Notes under the pieces: generated by a model
Seen by the model: only the letters and a program-made list of their open reading frames with translations
Database searches by the model: none
Told to the model about the DNA's origin: nothing
Made by a program: the position numbers and the translations under genes
Shown: positions 5,261 to 5,291 of the stretch, piece by piece
Layout of the letters: each line of letters begins with the position of its first letter
How positions within the stretch are numbered: position 1 is the stretch's first letter
Assembly: GCA_028696285.1 (NCBI GenBank)
Contig: JAQVHJ010000196.1
Span: 1-5,291 of the forward strand
Direction: 5' to 3'
Length of the DNA stretch: 5,291 nucleotides
From: a bacterium
Lineage (GTDB): Bacteria; AUK180; JAQVHJ01

Positions 5261-5291
5261 GGCAGATTGCAACGTCCCTTCGCTTCGTGCC
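5261..5291. repeat. Possible start of another dispersed repeat, cut by the window edge
   Basis: The last 31 bases begin GGCAGATTGC and end TGCC, with CCCTTCGCTTCG between. In the reverse direction this reads like the GAAGCGAAG...GCAATCT core of a repeat I recall from many bacterial intergenic regions, whose spurious translations clutter databases. Only one partial copy is visible, so the assignment rests on memory of the pattern. Confidence 0.35.

Larger units (their letters stand above)
4899..5291. other. Gene-free region: promoter, AT-rich spacer and a cluster of palindromic repeats
   Basis: No reading frame of useful length or recognisable content on either strand. From left to right it holds the leader and promoter of the glycosyltransferase operon (to 4950), a small dyad (4951-4965), an AT-rich spacer without recognisable elements (4966-5046), two REP-like repeats (5047-5151), further palindromes (5165-5208), a GC-rich hairpin (5221-5232) and a possible further repeat cut by the edge (5261-5291). 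Confidence 0.8.

Overview
The window carries six protein genes, all on the minus strand, in two transcription units, followed at its right end by a gene-free stretch full of small palindromes. The genes point to an anaerobic diderm (Gram-negative-type) bacterium. A ferredoxin-dependent 2-oxoacid oxidoreductase implies anaerobic metabolism, an ADP-heptose-type family 9 glycosyltransferase implies an outer membrane with lipopolysaccharide-like glycans, and both promoters are of the bacterial sigma-70 type. DNA outside the por genes is AT-rich. The phylum cannot be fixed from this sequence; an uncultivated lineage is plausible but unproven.

Left unit (1-1921, read right to left): an exact-consensus promoter, then porC (gamma), porD (delta, two 4Fe-4S clusters) and porA (alpha, cut by the left edge). 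Gene gaps are 14 and 18 nt and each gene has its own GGAG-type ribosome binding site. This is the gamma-delta-alpha-beta order of multi-subunit pyruvate:ferredoxin oxidoreductases, so porB (the TPP-binding beta subunit) is expected just beyond position 1. The complex would convert pyruvate and CoA to acetyl-CoA and CO2 while reducing ferredoxin.

Middle unit (1989-4950, read right to left): a good sigma-70 promoter, then a family 9 glycosyltransferase, a PflX-type (COG1313) radical SAM protein of unknown substrate, and a secreted or anchored stand-alone penicillin-binding transpeptidase domain. The genes overlap by 4 nt and 17 nt, so they are probably translationally coupled. Two of the three products belong to the cell envelope, which makes the radical SAM partner the interesting unknown.

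Right end (4951-5291): no gene. It holds a dyad beside the promoter, two direct copies of a 48-nt repeat whose hairpin is preceded by GTAG as in REP elements, a third unit sharing the head of that repeat but not its hairpin, a GGGCT/AGCCC hairpin, and at the edge what looks like the start of another dispersed repeat. No transposase is visible. The REP-like cluster is the least explained part of the window.
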